DNA of 64,000 bases from Vitrella brassicaformis (lineage: Eukaryota; Sar; Vitrellaceae), in NCBI GenBank assembly GCA_001179505.1, contig CDMY01000123.1:120769-184768 (forward strand). The letters are read 5' to 3'. Numbering within the stretch: the first letter of the stretch is position 1; the number at the start of each line of letters is the position of its first letter. The notes beneath the pieces were generated by a model. That model was given only the letters and a program-made list of their open reading frames with translations. It had not been told where the DNA came from and searched no databases. Below, piece by piece: positions 33,852 through 47,141 of this stretch. The translations under genes were made by a program, and so were the position numbers.

Positions 33852-36636
33852 TCACAGGTCGATAAGAGAGGATGCGGGCTTGTCGGCTGCTCCCGCCGGC
33901 TGCTGGCTGCTGGGCTCGTCAAACGACAGCAAATCCGCACTCAGTGGGGGTGGTGGGCCACCCTTCCCCTTGCCGCCCCCTCCGGCGGTCCGCTTCTTCT
34001 TAATCTTTCTCCGCGCCCCGTCTGTGTGGTGCCTTTGCTCAGCCCGCCTCTCCGTCTCGTAGTCATCACGCTCGTCACTGTCGTAGTCGCTCTCCTCCGA
34101 CGCGCTGCTGTACCTCGCATAGGTGGGCGGGAACGGCGCGGCTGACGAAGGCCGCCGATCGTCGCCTTCGTCCCTCCCTCTCTCCCTCTCCCTCTCTCTG
34201 TCGTTGAGCCGCCCGTTGGCCCTCTCCCTCTCTCTGTCTCTGTCCCTCTCTCTGTCCATATCTCGTTTGGTCTGCGGTTCCTTCCTGGGTGGCGGAGGGC
34301 TCTTGCCCGAGAGGCTGAGGACATCGTACCCCCCGGACGCCTCGTCAGAGTCGCTGTCCTGGCGGTACCTGTCGCTGTTGGTGGTCTTGCTCCGCTGCTG
34401 CCGTGTGTAGGGTTTGGGCGATGGCGTGGGTTTGGTGGGGGAGAGGTGCTTGTTGGCCGTGTGGTTGGTGGCATTGGCGATGTCGCCTTCGTCGAGGTCG
34501 AGGAGGTCCTGCATGCGCCGCGCGTGGCCGGGGGTGCTGCTGGGGCGGTGGCCGATCGATGATGCCGCGGGGGAGGTCCCCACTGACACACACGGGACAC
34601 CACACCATTTGTGAGTGTGTGTGTGTGTGGCGGATGTGTGTGGCCGCTGGATTACGTGGGTTTCGCGCTCGGATTTTGGCCACGCGCTTCTCCAGAGCCG
34701 CCAGCGTCTCGGGGGGCGGCTGAAGGAACCAACCAACGAAGAAGGAAAAAGATCATGTGCTGCATTGCATGCCCGCTGTCACGTGTGCTTGAGGGTCTCA
34801 CCGCGTCGAGCACGGGAATGGACTCTGAAGGAACCTTTGGCAGTGTCTTCATGAAGCTGCAGAAGATCATGAGCCGGTCGGTCGTGTCGCACAGCAGCTT
34901 GTAACGCTCCAGCGCCTCCTGACGGAAAAACCACACCATTGATTGACAGACAGATAAGGACAGAGGCATGGTGTTTGTGTGTATAGTGTGTGGCCGACCT
35001 CACCTCCACAAACTCGTCCTCAAGGCTGTCCAGGCGGTCTGCACGCATAGACACACAGAGGGAGTGATGGAGGGAGGGATGGCACGTCCGCGCTGTCCCG
35101 AGTTATCATCCTCCGTGACGCACCTAGAATCTCGAGCACGCCATAATTCAGCAACGTGTAGACCTCCATGCACTCCTGTCGGACACGGATATCAATGTCA
35201 TGCGTGCAGCTCAGACAGACGGTGTCTTGATCATTCATTTGCCTCAAGGCACCCACATACCCACCCACCTTGAAGATGTATCGGACACAGCACGACGTCA
35301 GGTCGCAGAACCCCGTTGGCACCAAAAACTGAGCGACACAGGAGAGAGAGGGGGGCCGTGACATGCCATCCATCTCTCTCTCTCTCCCTCTCTCTGTCTC
35401 TGTGTGTGTGTGTAAACCTTTTTGTCTCTGTCCATGAAGACGGAGATGCATTTGTCGAGGACTGACTGGATGAAGACGACGTCCCGCACCAACTCGTCGC
35501 TGTCGAGGTCCTTGAACATGCCATCAGACACCTTCGTACCCTGATGGATGGATAAATGGATGGACAGATAGCCGGATACACACCACACCACACCACACCA
35601 CAGCACAGCACAGCACAGCACACCACGGCAGCAACGATGATCGATGTCTTCCTCGCCACAATATGATGGGTGCGTGTGGGGCTCACTCACTTTGCAGAGT
35701 TTGGAAGTTCGTTTGAGAATGGCGTTTGTGAAGACCTCCAGGAAGCTCGAGTAACGCCGGATGAGATGGGCATGGGTGTCAGCTGACACACACACACACA
35801 CACATACATCCAGTGAGCGGACGTGTCCATCTGTGTGTGTGTGTGTTTGCTGCTCTTGTGTCTTTCCTCACCCTGTGGCCCCCACGCAGCCTCTTGAAAC
35901 GACTGACAGGCCTTGAACACATCAAACTGATCAACACAGCAAAAAAGAGAGCAATGCTTGGGGCTGTGGGGTGGGTGGTGGTGTCTGTCTGTCCCCTGCG
36001 TGTCCTGTACGTCAGCGAGGAAGCTCTGCAGCCACTGTGGCGTTGTCTGGGGGCAGACGACGATGTAATGCAGCGCTATCAACACCTTCAATATCACCTG
36101 ATGACCAATGACAGTGAGGGACGGGGCGGATGGCCACACACAACAGGGACAGCACACATCGATCACCCACACGATATGAGCCAGCCACCCCTGGTGCTCT
36201 TCTTCTCTTTCACCTTCCATGTCCAATTCTCCTGAATGCGGTGTAGCAGCGCATCTGTGACAAACACGCACACACGCACACACACACTGATTGCACGTAC
36301 ACGAGTCAACACTCCCTCCCCTGTGGAATCATTTCTCACCGACGGCCTCGGCGGAGGTGGTGTCACGATTGCCGCCCAGCAGCGTCTGCACCACAACTGA
36401 CACCACCACACAACAGGCAGACCACAGACCACAGACCTCAGATCAGCGAACACAGCCCGGGCCGGGCTGGTCTGGCTGCTCGTATTGTGCGCGGTTGTAC
36501 TTGTGAGGTTTTTCTCTTTGACTTCGCTTTCGTCGTCGAATGTGGCCTTAAGGAGGGCCTTCTGGAAGGGCGAGGCGAAGATGGTGGCGAATTTCCTGTT
36601 GAGGTGATCAACCGCACCTCGTACGCCGGCTGACAT
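33852..36636 (-). CDS. ANTH-domain clathrin adaptor, AP180/CALM-like (549 aa)
   Basis: Thirteen exons, 1650 nt in frame: 36501-36636, 36340-36396, 36214-36254, 36011-36097, 35872-35926, 35691-35782, 35418-35540, 35269-35328, 35124-35175, 35004-35038, 34802-34918, 34656-34719, 33852-34582. The N-terminal 300 residues follow the ANTH fold: KALLKATFDDE, WTWKVILKVLIALHYIVV, YSSFLEVFTNAILKRTSKLC, FIQSVLDKCISVFMD. ANTH domains bind phosphoinositides and start clathrin coats. The C-terminal 240 residues are disordered and Arg/Glu/Asp-rich (RERERDRD repeats), with clathrin- and adaptor-binding-like motifs LLDLDEGD, LLSFDEP and a terminal SLIDL clathrin box. Introns are TG/CA-rich. The lysine cluster for lipid binding in helix 1 is not obvious. 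Confidence 0.85.
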
Positions 36637-37093
36637 ATTGATCAGCAGCAAGACGGCCCTGGAGGTGGCCGACCCCGCACCAGCCTCGAACCTCTCCTTT
36701 TCTTCTTGACTTCGGCTTCAAGCTCGCAACTGAGATCGCCCGTTTTTTCAAAGGTGAAGGAGGACGCCGGCGGAGCTGCGACTGTTTGGAGAGCTGTCGC
36801 CTATCTGATTTCTGCATCAAACACTAGTGCTTCCTATCCGTAGCTGACTACGTATCAGTGTCGGCGCCACAGGCCGTCTTCATCCATTTGGGACCATCAG
36901 CTGCACCCGCTACTGCCCTGTAGCTGCTCCACGGCCCTTGTCAAGCCCGCATTCAGCCTTTCTCCCGCCCCGTCGCCCTATGAGGCCCCCTGAAGCCACG
37001 ACGATGGACGGCAGTGATTGCTGACCACGTCAGGAGGCAAACGCTCAAGATCCTGATACGACATTCGGTCGGTCGAGGTGCCTTCTCATCACC
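36637..37093. promoter_or_regulatory. Divergent promoter region
   Basis: Between the divergent starts of the ANTH gene (-) and the BRWD-like gene (+). It is complex sequence, free of the simple repeats seen elsewhere, as expected of a promoter region. No TATA-like box recognised. Confidence 0.4.
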
Positions 37094-40000
37094 ATGGATG
37101 CAGAGGAGCATCAGCACGGCAGTGAGCAGCCGGCGGCCGCTTCATCGTCTGCAGCTGCAGCTGCCGCCGGGGGCATGCCTGTCCAGATGGATATGGATCT
37201 TGACGCGGCCAGGGAGCCGGGTGCAGACAACCAACCGGCTGCTGCGGCTGCTGCGGCCGCTGCTCCTGGTCCACCCGCAGCCCCCGACCAGGACGAGCAG
37301 GACCTTTATTTCATGATGGTCCGCTTCCTCAAGTCGGGCCCTTTCCGCTCCATCGGCCAGCAGCTCGAGAGCCGACTCGACGGCACGCCGTTCCTCCCAC
37401 CCCTCATGGACTGGGAGGGCCGCCAGGAGCACACCACATACGCCGAGGTTGCCTTCGCCAACCGAGGGGTGGAGCCAGACCGCCTGCTGGGCGTGGTCAA
37501 GGAGCTCCGGGAGCGGCGGGGGGACGCCCAGATGGAGCCGCGGATGCGGGCGATCCACCGTGCTGCCGAGCCAGACAGGAGGAAGGAGCTGATGGACCGG
37601 CATTTGTTCCATCGGATCCGCATGGGGCGGGCGGGGGGTGCGTTGGGTGCGGCGGGGCGGCCGCTGTCGCGCGACGTGTTTTACTTGGCTGCGGCGCGGC
37701 GGATGCAGCAGCTGGCGCATTTCTTCATCCACAGGACAGCTGAGGAGGACATCCAGCCGGCCGCCATCTACACCACACTCTTTGACAAAACCGGTGAGTG
37801 AGTGCGAGGCCAGAGTGACACACATGGCCAGCCACATGTGGAGGTGTCTGTGTGTGTGTGTGTCTGCAGGTGAGGTGATCATCACTGGCGGCGACGACGG
37901 CCTGGTGAAGCTCTTCCACGCCCGCACCGGCAACCTGGTCTTCGCCCTCCGCGGCCACGACGACGAAATCACGGACGTCGTCGTCTCCTCCGACAACCGA
38001 TTCATCGCATCAAGCGACCTCAAGGGCATCGTCCGGGTGTGGCGCATCAGGCACACCGCATACGAGCCCGTGGCGGTCATCCCCCACGGCCGACGGGTGG
38101 ACTTCATCCGGTTCACGCCTGCGGGTGGCCGGGGGAGCGACGGGGGCGTCCAGGACTTGATGCTGCTGACGGTGACCAACCACGGGATCTGTCAGACCTT
38201 CCCTTTGGCGGCGCTTGAGGACTGCGGCGGGCGGAAGTTCCTCGGGGCGTACCACCATATGGTCGATATACCAGGTGACCTAGAGAGGGAGGGAGGAACG
38301 AACTTGTGGGCGCGGCGCATTTATCAGTGTGGTCTCTCTCTCCTCTCTATTGTTTGTGTCGTGTGGTCAGGTGGCCGTCGTTTCTCGGTTCAGTCGTTCG
38401 AGATGGCCAAGTGCCCCGTCCCCGCCCCCCCACGCGTCAAGCAGCCCACACTCGAGGGCAACATCCTCTGGGCCACCGGCACATCCGACGGTGTGCCACG
38501 GATCTTCCGCACATTCCCCCTCCCCGCCACACACCCACTCGTCACGGCTGCAGAGGACAAAAGCCCAATCGAGCTGTTCTCCCTCCCATATGGCGACAGG
38601 AATCGGTCACCCGCACGGCCGCGGGGTGCCCCGGGGGGTGGTGGCGACTCGCAGGAGGCTGACGAGCCGGCGCCGGCAGCAGCAGCTGCTGCGGCCGCTG
38701 CCTCGTCGTCTCAGCAGCAGCAGCAGCCGGCACACCAGCCTGTGGTGATTGGTTCGTCCCGCGAGATGCGCGAGAGGGAGGAGCGGAAGATGCACGACAG
38801 AATGTACAAGCAGTCGAAGCTGTATGAGCTGCACGGGGAGCACACGGCGGGCAAGACCATCGTCAACGTCACCCTCGCGCACAACGGGGTGGACCTCGTC
38901 AGCGCCTCCAGCGACGGCTCCGTCGTCAAGTGGGAGATTGCCAATGCAGAGGCGCACAAACAGGTACATAGCCCTCTCACACACACACACAGCCACCCGC
39001 ATCAATCTGCATCTCTCCCCCGTGTGTCGCTGCCCACCAGGTGCCGCGGAAGGTGTTGCGGCCACGTCAGGTGCCCTACGGCGGCGGCACGTGCCCGGCC
39101 CCGAAGGAGGGCGAGAACGCCTCCCTGCTGCAGAAGATCTTCTGCACCGACCGTGGGGATGGGAGAGACCTGTTCGACGACCGGCCGCGGTGGGTGTCGA
39201 TGGTGGACACCATCGTGTGGACGCAGACGGACCGCTGGATCGTGGTGGCTGAGGCGGTGGCCTCGAGCGTCAACCCCAATGACGTGGGCGACATGCCGCG
39301 GGCGGTGGCACTCACCAGCTTCGATGCTGTGACCGGTGGGTGGGCATGCTGTGGATCAGGGGGATGGATGGATGGATGGATTGTGGGTGGCTGGGCTGTG
39401 TGTGTGTTGACTGACACAGGTAAGGAGTGGCGTACGATGGGCCGTGACGTGTTTCGGCATCGGCTGATGGTCATGGACGCACACCCACATTGCTCGCGCA
39501 TTGTCATCGGGGCCGCCTACGATGGCAAAGTAGGCAAATGACGAGCCCAGCCAGCTAGCAACACACAAGCAGCTGAGCTGTGGCTCTCCCCTTGCCACCC
39601 TCTTTGTCTGTCTCAGGTAGCGTTGTTTGACGTGGTAGCTGGGGAGACCCTCAAGGTGTTCACGGCTTTCAGCCACCACTCGGAGCGTGCCTTCGTCGAC
39701 GGCCGCTTCAATCCACAGGGCGACCTCTTCGCCGCCAGCGACACATACGGATGCATCTGGCTTTTCGGCACTGGTGAGTGGGTACATGGCCCCTCTCCCC
39801 CTCTCTCAATCATATGTGTCATCTCTGTCGTCTTTGTGGTCAGGTCTGCGGGATACGTACGCCTTGACGCCCTACGAGCAGTTCTTCGAGGGCGAGCACC
39901 ACGCCCTCACGCGCGACGACCACTTCTGCCTGGTCGACCGCAACACTCAGGTGCCCCCGCACCAGCTGCCCAGGCGGCTGCTGTGCGACGCGCGGGGGTT

Positions 40001-43000
40001 CGCATACGAGATACAGCCGCCCGAGCCCGCCCCACTGGCCATGGCGAGGGATTATGGGGACGACGACCAGCTGCAGCAGCCGGCTGATAGCGGGATGGCC
40101 ATGGACATGGAGGCACGGATGCAGGACATGGTCAGAGTGCGGCTGCCCAAGAAGATCACCAAACGACGGCGACCCCCTCCACCAGATAACGCGGACCAGC
40201 AGGATGCTGCCGCAGCTGCTGCTGCGTCGTCTGACGGGCCCCCACCCCCTCCCCCACCAGACAGCGGCCCACAGCCACCGTTCTTCGGTGCTGGTTGGCC
40301 TTTCCCCTTCCCTAGAGCCCCACCTCCGCCCCCCGACGCCCCCTTTGGTGGCCTGGGGATGCGACCCATCGGCCGACTCGACCGGATCGGCGATGGACCT
40401 GCCCGCATCCCACGGCCCTTAGGGCGGAGGGATGAGGCGCCTGCACCCGCAGCAGCAGCAGCTGCTGCTGCAGCACCATCGGCAGCAGCAGCGGCAGCGG
40501 CAGCTGAGCGTCCTTCTGTCCCCATGGACGACATCCGCAGGCTGGTTAACCGTCCGTCGCCGCGGTGGCGTGGTCGGCGAAGCGAGCGTGACGACGCGAG
40601 GGCGATGAGGCTTGCCGCGGCGCTGCGGGACAACGACTATGAGACACTCAGGGAGTTCAGGAGAGAACAGGTGAGTGTGGGCTTGGAGGGAGGGGAGCAG
40701 AGAATGAATGCCACACTTACCCATCTAGCCCTCTTTGTCCATCTTTCTCTTCTTTCGCAGGCCCAGCGGCTTCGGATGCGTCGCGCCCAGCACTCGTTCG
40801 GCCACCAGGTGTACATCAACCCCGACGCAGCCAATGCGCCCTTCCCACCCTCAACCCCCTCGCGACGACCACACGCACACGCCCGCGGCACACGCCAGTC
40901 CGCCCGGCTCGCACAGGGCCATAACGTCGTCACACTCAACGACCTGGCAGACAGAGATGACGCGGCACAGCAGCGTCGGAGGGGCGGCCGGGGTGGGCGG
41001 GGGAGAGGCTCGTCGCGTCGCGTCATCTACCGCGACGACCGTGAGCTGTCCCGCGAGATGCGCATCGACAGCGACAGCGACGATTCGAAGGCCGATCCTG
41101 ATTATGAGTACGATTGGTGGCGGTCGGCAAGGGCGGGGAGGGGGCGGAGGAGGACGGTGCGTGGGGCTGGGAGGGGTGGGCCACAGAGGCCACAGCGCCG
41201 AATGAGCACTCGGTCGAGGCCGGGCATGGATGACGAGTCGCAAGAGGTGAGCAGCGGGCGCCCATACACACATTAAAGTATCCCTGTGTGTGTGTGTGTG
41301 TGTGTGTGTCATGATGTGCAGGGCAGCAGGCGTCGTGAGAGCCGTGCCCGCGATCGCAACGACTACACGTCCAACAGTGACAGCGACTCCAGCCTGGCCA
41401 GCGACCCAGGGGTGAGTCACCACACCACACATCAACACAACACACCCACATTTACATATGTGCCTCCTCTCCCCTTCTGTCTGTCTGTTGTCAGCTCGCG
41501 AGGCTCCGCGCCGCCACCACTGATGGCTTCGTAGAGGTGGACGGCAAGCGCATGACCGCCCGTGACTACCGCGCCTACCTCCGCAACCAGAAGCAGCAGC
41601 GGCTGCTCAACGAGACTGCCACCGACTCCGACCTCGGCACGCCCGCGCGACACAGGAGAGGCCGAGACAGAGACAACCGCCCCAGGAGCCCCGACAAACG
41701 GGGCGGAAGGCGCAACCTCACCCGCAAGAAGACGCCAGACAACGACACGGGCGAGGTCCCTCTGCCCCCGTTTGTGGTGGCCAAGGGCGACGACACGCCG
41801 GGCGAGCACGTGTGTGCGGTGTGCGGCAAGGGGCCGAGGCTGGTGGGGGGGCTGGTGGGCCCTGCGCGTCGGGAGCCGCTGGCAGGCCCGTTCGTGGTGC
41901 CTGGCAAGGGCGGTGAGGGCCGCAAGTGCTGGTTCCACCTGCAGTGCCTCGGGGCCATGTCGGGGCTGAAATTCGACAAGTATGCCAGGGGGCTGATCAA
42001 TCTCAAGGTGAGATGGATGACTGACACAGGGAGGGGACGGGAGCGGTGGCTGTGCCGTGAAGGCACCATGGAAGCATCCGTGTGTGTGTAGAGGGAGTTG
42101 GACCGCATGGGCGGGTGCAAGTGCAGCGGGTGTCGGTCGGGCGGCGCTTTGACGGGCTGCCAGAACCAGAAGTGCAAGCGGACCTACCACTACTGGTGCT
42201 CGCTCAGGGAGAAGAACTCCCTCGACAGGACCACCCTCGACATCCTCACCTGCAGACTCTACCTCTGCAAATCGTAATGTGGACACACACCTCACCTCAC
42301 AGACACACACGTCCACACATGTCGAATGGATGCGTCTGTGTGTGTGGCTTTAGGTGTCGTGAGGGTGACTCGCTCATCAAGCAGTATGTGCGTGGCGAGC
42401 TGTTCCTGTACCCCGAGATGCGCCAGTGGCTCACCGTCAACGAGGTCTGCACGGGAGGCGACTACGTCCCACAGCTCGGTACACACCACCACCCCACCCA
42501 GACCCACCCACACCCACACACACACACACGAATGCCGACAGAGGGAGGGAGCACAGCACGGCTGACGTGTGTGTGATTCGATTCGTGTGTGTTTTGTTTG
42601 GTCAGGCGACGTTGTGCGGTACTTCCCCCGTGCGCACATGGACGACATCGGAATGGAGCACGACGACGGCCCCCTCTACCGCGGCGACGTCCCGCAGCTG
42701 CTCTACCCCTCACTCCTCCAACCCTGCGACGCCATCGTCGTCGACATGACATTCGACTTCCCTGGTCGGTCAGCCGCAGAGGAACACACAAGTGTGATGG
42801 AGGAGTTTGTCTGTGTCTGTGTCTGTGTGCGTGTGTGTGTGCAGGCCATGCGGATTCGCCTTGCTGGGTGGGTGTGACCCCTCTCGGCCCAATCGCTGCG
42901 GTGCTCACGCTGCAGATACTCGAGCCCCAGCCTGACGCAGGTGAGAGACATCACTCACAGGCAGGCAGGCAGGCAGACAGACAGGGGCAGAAAGGGAGCC

Positions 43001-45979
43001 CAGTCACATGGTCTGACACACCTGTCCACTCCACTTCAGGCAAGTGCTTCACGGTGCGTTATCGGCCCTTCGGCGTGGCGGAGTTCCTCACCCTCCGATC
43101 GGACGTGCTCAAGGGCCTCAAGCGCAACGCCGACAACCCTTTGCGCAAGGGCCACCGGTGCTACTGCGTCTTCGACAACAAACGGTCCGAGGGCAAGGTC
43201 ATCAGCACACGCAAGCCGCTCCCATGGCCGCCCAGGAACGTCCACATGCCATTCCCACTCGACGATCGGGGGCCACCTGCCGCCTCACCTCCACCAGCAC
43301 CAGCACCACCACCAGCACCAGCACCTGCAGCTGCTGCATCTGCATCGGCCAATGACGTGGCTGAGCAGCTCGACTCCGCACAGCAGCAGCCGCCACCAGA
43401 TCCCCAACCACCAGCAGCAGCTGCTGGTGGTGCGGCAGACAACGACGAGTCGCAGGGCACCGTGCAGAACGAGCCGGTGGCCTCTCCCCCTCCCAGCAGC
43501 CAGCCGGGGAGTCACGAGAGGTCCAAGCGCGAGAAACGGAACAGCGACGAGGCCCTGATGAATGTGGAGGTCCGCCGCAGCCCCTTCTTCGACCGCATGG
43601 ACTTCCGCAGCTCCCGCGTCCCGGTGGTGGCTCGGGCGACCGATGACGGGTGGGAGTGTGTGCAGGTGGAGTGGGACGATGAGCCGAATGAGCCAGGACA
43701 GGTGAGGTGGGGTGGGAGCCACACACAAGCACTGACACACACACACACACAGAGCGAGAGAGACTTAGTGTGTGTCTGAGTGAGTTTGCTGTACGTGCAG
43801 TGGTTGAGTGTGTGGGAGGTTTACCATCTGTTTGAGGCCACACCTCCGCACGAGGAGGGCGCGGCAGCAGCAGCCGGCAACCAGCCACAGCAGCAGCAGC
43901 GGCAGCAGCAGCAGCAGCCAGGTGCGGCTGACGAGCCCCCCGCCCAGCCAGCAGACGCCCCACCCCCGCTCCCACAGCCGGCCGACCAACAGCACGAGCA
44001 GGACATGGCCGACGCAGCAGGGGCGAAGGAGGAGCAGCCGGCAAGTAGTGCTGCTGCTGCGGCTGGTGGTGCCGCTGCCGCTGCGGCTGCATGTGGCGGT
44101 GATGTGGGTGTGGTCGAGGAATGGCCCGAGAGCATGTCCGACGACCGCCGTGAGTACCTCATCTCGTGTCTGGAGAAACTTATGGAGATACCTGACCCAA
44201 ACCCACTGCCAGGGTCAGTGAGCGAGCGAGCCACCCACCCCCCACTCACCCACCCACATGGTGCCGCATCTGTGTCGGTGTCTGTTTACATGGCAGGATC
44301 TATCGCCGCGACAGTTCTGCTGGCGTGCCCCGTCGGTATTTCGCGTTCGAGGACATGATTCCCCACTGCAGGGAGACCGAGGAGTCGCCCAGGAACGATG
44401 AGGGCAACGAGGGTGACGGTGCTGGGGCTGCTGGGCGGAAGCGGCGTCGCCAGGCCAAGTCCAAGAACTGGATCGAGACCTACTGGAAGACCATCCCCTA
44501 CCCCATCTGCCTCAAACTCATTCTCACACGACTCCACAACAAGTGAGGGACGGAGTGAACGAGCCAGCCCAGCCAAACACACCACCGCACCATATCCACG
44601 ATGTGTGTTGATCTGATGTGTTGTGTGTGTCCACATGCAGCTTCTATCGTCGCGAGGCGGCCTTCCTGTTTGACATCGTGCTCCTCCGCTCCAACGCGGA
44701 GCGCTTCAACGGCCAGGACAACCCCATCGCAGAGCGGGCCCGTGAGCTGGAGCAGCAGATCGCAGGCCTCCTCGACCACAACGAGCTCCCCGTCGACCCA
44801 GAGGACGGCTCCTTCATGCCGCCAATCCACATCGAGCCTCCAGAGATAGTCGAGGAGGAGGAGGAGGAGGAAGAGGAGGAGGAGGAGATGGAGGAGGAAT
44901 ATGAAGGAGAAGAAGAAGAAGACGATGAACACGAAGAGCAAGAGGAGGATGAGCCTGAGGAGGTGGAGGACTCCCGCGTCCGCGCGGCCCGCCGGCGTGT
45001 GAGGGACCGCGGGTCGTCGGAGCTCATGCCGCCCCCATCCGAGCTGCCCGGTGCTTTCCTCGAGGGCCGCCGTCTCAGGAGTCGGGATGGCGGCCGGCTT
45101 AGGCGCCGCTACGCGCAGGAGGATTCTCAGGAGACCGACGGCCTGGTCAGATCGCCTGCCAGACCCCGAGTGCGCCCACAGCGCTTCGACGATGACGTGG
45201 TCATGATGGACGACGGTCGCCCGAGGCCCAAGACGCGTCTGCAGGCCGCATTGGCCCAGGTGCAGCAGCTCTCATCTGACATCCACGAGGAGGAGCAGGG
45301 TGGGCAGAGGGCCCGCCGACGAGCTGCGGCAGCCGCGTGCCGGAAGCTCAACAGAATCCGACGGATGGAGGAGGAAGGCAGCCCCTCGGACGAGTATGAG
45401 GTGAATGAGATGGCCGTCGACATGCAGAGGCCGCCACCGCAGCATCACTACGGCACTCGGAGGGCCCAGCCTGCACGGTTCCCATCGACGGATGAGGACT
45501 TCGCGGGCGCACCACGCAGGCAGCGTGACGGCTCTGACGACCTCCAACCAGGGCCCGCAGCGGCAGCAGCAGCAGCAGGCGGCAATCGACAGAGGAGGGG
45601 TCGGTATCGCGATGCTGGTGAGGTTGATGACATGGCCCCAGCTGCGCACTTGCCCAAGGAGGTGCGCAAGCTCCTCGACCTCGACAACCAACCGCGACAC
45701 CCACCCACCCGAGGCCAGCGCAAGGACTCACAGGAAGACGGCCATGCAGCCTACCACGATGACCATCACATCCGGCCCAGGCGGAAGCGGCGTGTTGACG
45801 ACGACGACGGCGTGAATGTGGATGAGCAGCCGGGGGGTGATGAGGAGCAGGGAAGGCAGCAGAAACGGACACGGCGTCATCCGGGCCCCGGTGATGATAT
45901 GCCCAATGGCAGCAGCGGGGCGGCGCATGAGGACGGCTGGAAGGGGCGTGTCGGGAGGCGGCACATCAAGGAGGAGTGA
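37094..45979 (+). CDS. BRWD/PHIP-like WD40-PHD-bromodomain protein (2465 aa)
   Basis: Eighteen exons, 7398 nt in frame (first 37094-37793, 37870-38274, 38371-38963; last 44297-44542, 44641-45979). The N-terminus (LYFMMVRFLKSGPFRSIGQQ) and WD40 repeats (VIITGGDDGLVKLFHARTGN, FIASSDLKGIVRVWRI, VDLVSASSDGSVVKWEI, FAASDTYGCIWLFGTG) match BRWD/PHIP proteins. Long Ala/Gln/Pro and Arg/Asp-rich linkers follow. At about 1325-1455 is an extended-PHD-type zinc region (HVCAVCGKG, CWFHLQCLG, CKCSGC, GCQNQKCKRTYHYWC). A BRWD-like ordered block (GDVVRYFPRAH, CDAIVVDMTFDFP) precedes a bromodomain at about 2000-2070 (YWKTIPYPICLKLILTRLHN, AFLFDIVLLRSNAERFN, keeping the acetyl-lysine Asn). The tail is acidic then basic. 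Expected role: reading acetylated chromatin, possibly as a CUL4 substrate receptor. The zinc insertion is unlike animal PHIP. Confidence 0.9.
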
Positions 45980-46416
45980 GTGGGTGAGTGAGTGAGTGAG
46001 TGGGTCACGCGGGTGCGGTGCATGTGTTCTGTCTTTCACACATACTGACATGCAAATGGTGCGTCCGTCGCTGGAACACTTAGTGGATGGATGGATGGAT
46101 GGATGGATGGCTAGTGAGTGAATGGCATTGGTACAGTAAGTACACGGCTGACTGTCTGTTCCATTTCAATTGTGAATCAATCTGCCCCTCGCGCGGGCCC
46201 CTAAACCCTAGACCCATTCATCTCCTTTCAAACCCGCTCCTTTCCCGACTCCGCTTTTCTGTCCTCGCTTTCTCAAGGCTGTTGCGCATCACAGCCACTC
46301 GGCACGCTGCCACCGTCATCGCATCCCCGCTTCGTCGCTTCGGTGCATCTTCGGCCTTCCCTTCCCGCTCGTTACCCTCGTCTGTCTGCTGCATTCGCAA
46401 GATCTCTCAGTCCACC
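45980..46416. promoter_or_regulatory. Intergenic / promoter of DM13 gene
   Basis: Tandem gap between two plus-strand genes. A GAGT run (45977-46000) and a GGAT run (46085-46110) are followed by complex, CT-rich sequence leading to the DM13 start. CCTAAACCCTAGACC at 46199-46213 resembles a plant-type telomere repeat (telo-box). Confidence 0.5.
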
Positions 46417-47141
46417 ATGATGGTTCGCCTGTCTGCCGTGCTCCTGGCTGTTGCCCTCTTCTCTGCTGCCCCTCTTTCCCTGGCAGCCAAGCCGGTGCTC
46501 GAAGGCAGCTTTGTTGGTGAGCACGCACACGTGACGAACATGGCGGGCAGCACGTGCAGACGCGTGTTTCTGGTGTGTCTGTGTGCGTGTGTTGGGCAGA
46601 TGCCGACAAGAGCGTGTCAGGGACCATCCAGGTGCTGGAGGAGGATGACGGCTCCTACTCGGTCAAGTTTATGGACTACGAGACCTCTGACGGCCCCGAC
46701 CTCTTCCTGTACGCACACACGCCACACGCTATTCCATGTATCTTGCTTGGCTCATCTGTGTGTGTGCGTGTATGTGTTGTGTGTGTGCAGGTACTTCTCG
46801 CCCCAGGAGGGCGCTACTGGCATTGGTGGCGGTGCGCTGATGGTGGAGCTGGCGCCTGACGTCAATGCTGCAGGGCAGGCCCTCTTCGAAGGGTGAGTCA
46901 CTGATTGCCTGACGCACCGACTCACAGAGAGATGCATGTGGAGGTTGGTTGGTGTCTGCCCACTGTGGTTCCTTCCTCTGCGTTTTGTGTTGGTTTTCCA
47001 TTCAGTGAGGCCATGTCCAAGCTGCCGGCCGACTTCGACCCGGAGCAGGCCAAGCGGGCCCTCATCTGGTGCCGGGAGTTCGCCGTGCTTTTCGGGTATG
47101 CCGACCTGAAGCCCGTCGAGCGCCGCTCTCTGCGTGGATAG
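46417..47141 (+). CDS. Secreted DM13-domain protein (148 aa)
   Basis: Four exons, 46417-46516, 46600-46708, 46791-46892, 47006-47141 (447 nt). Residues 1-24 are a clear signal peptide (LSAVLLAVALFSAAPLSLAA). The rest follows the DM13 pattern: LEGSFVDADKSVSGTIQVLE, then YSVKFMDYETSDGPDLFLYF, and C-terminally ALIWCREFAVLFGYADL. DM13 domains are proposed redox or electron-transfer modules on secreted or membrane proteins; the single cysteine near the end (IWCREF) fits the conserved Cys of the family. It is a one-domain protein, so likely secreted or in a secretory compartment. Confidence 0.7.

Noticed and set aside
39687-41276. Separate gene for the 529-codon frame within the BRWD-like locus
   Set aside because: It is one or two exons of the larger gene; its first 50 codons are the wrong frame of a WD40 exon and an intron.
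46085-46110. GGAT repeat (also 3354-3372, 7623-7642 and others) as a regulatory element
   Set aside because: The same tetranucleotide occurs in many introns and spacers in both orientations, as expected of a common microsatellite in this genome.
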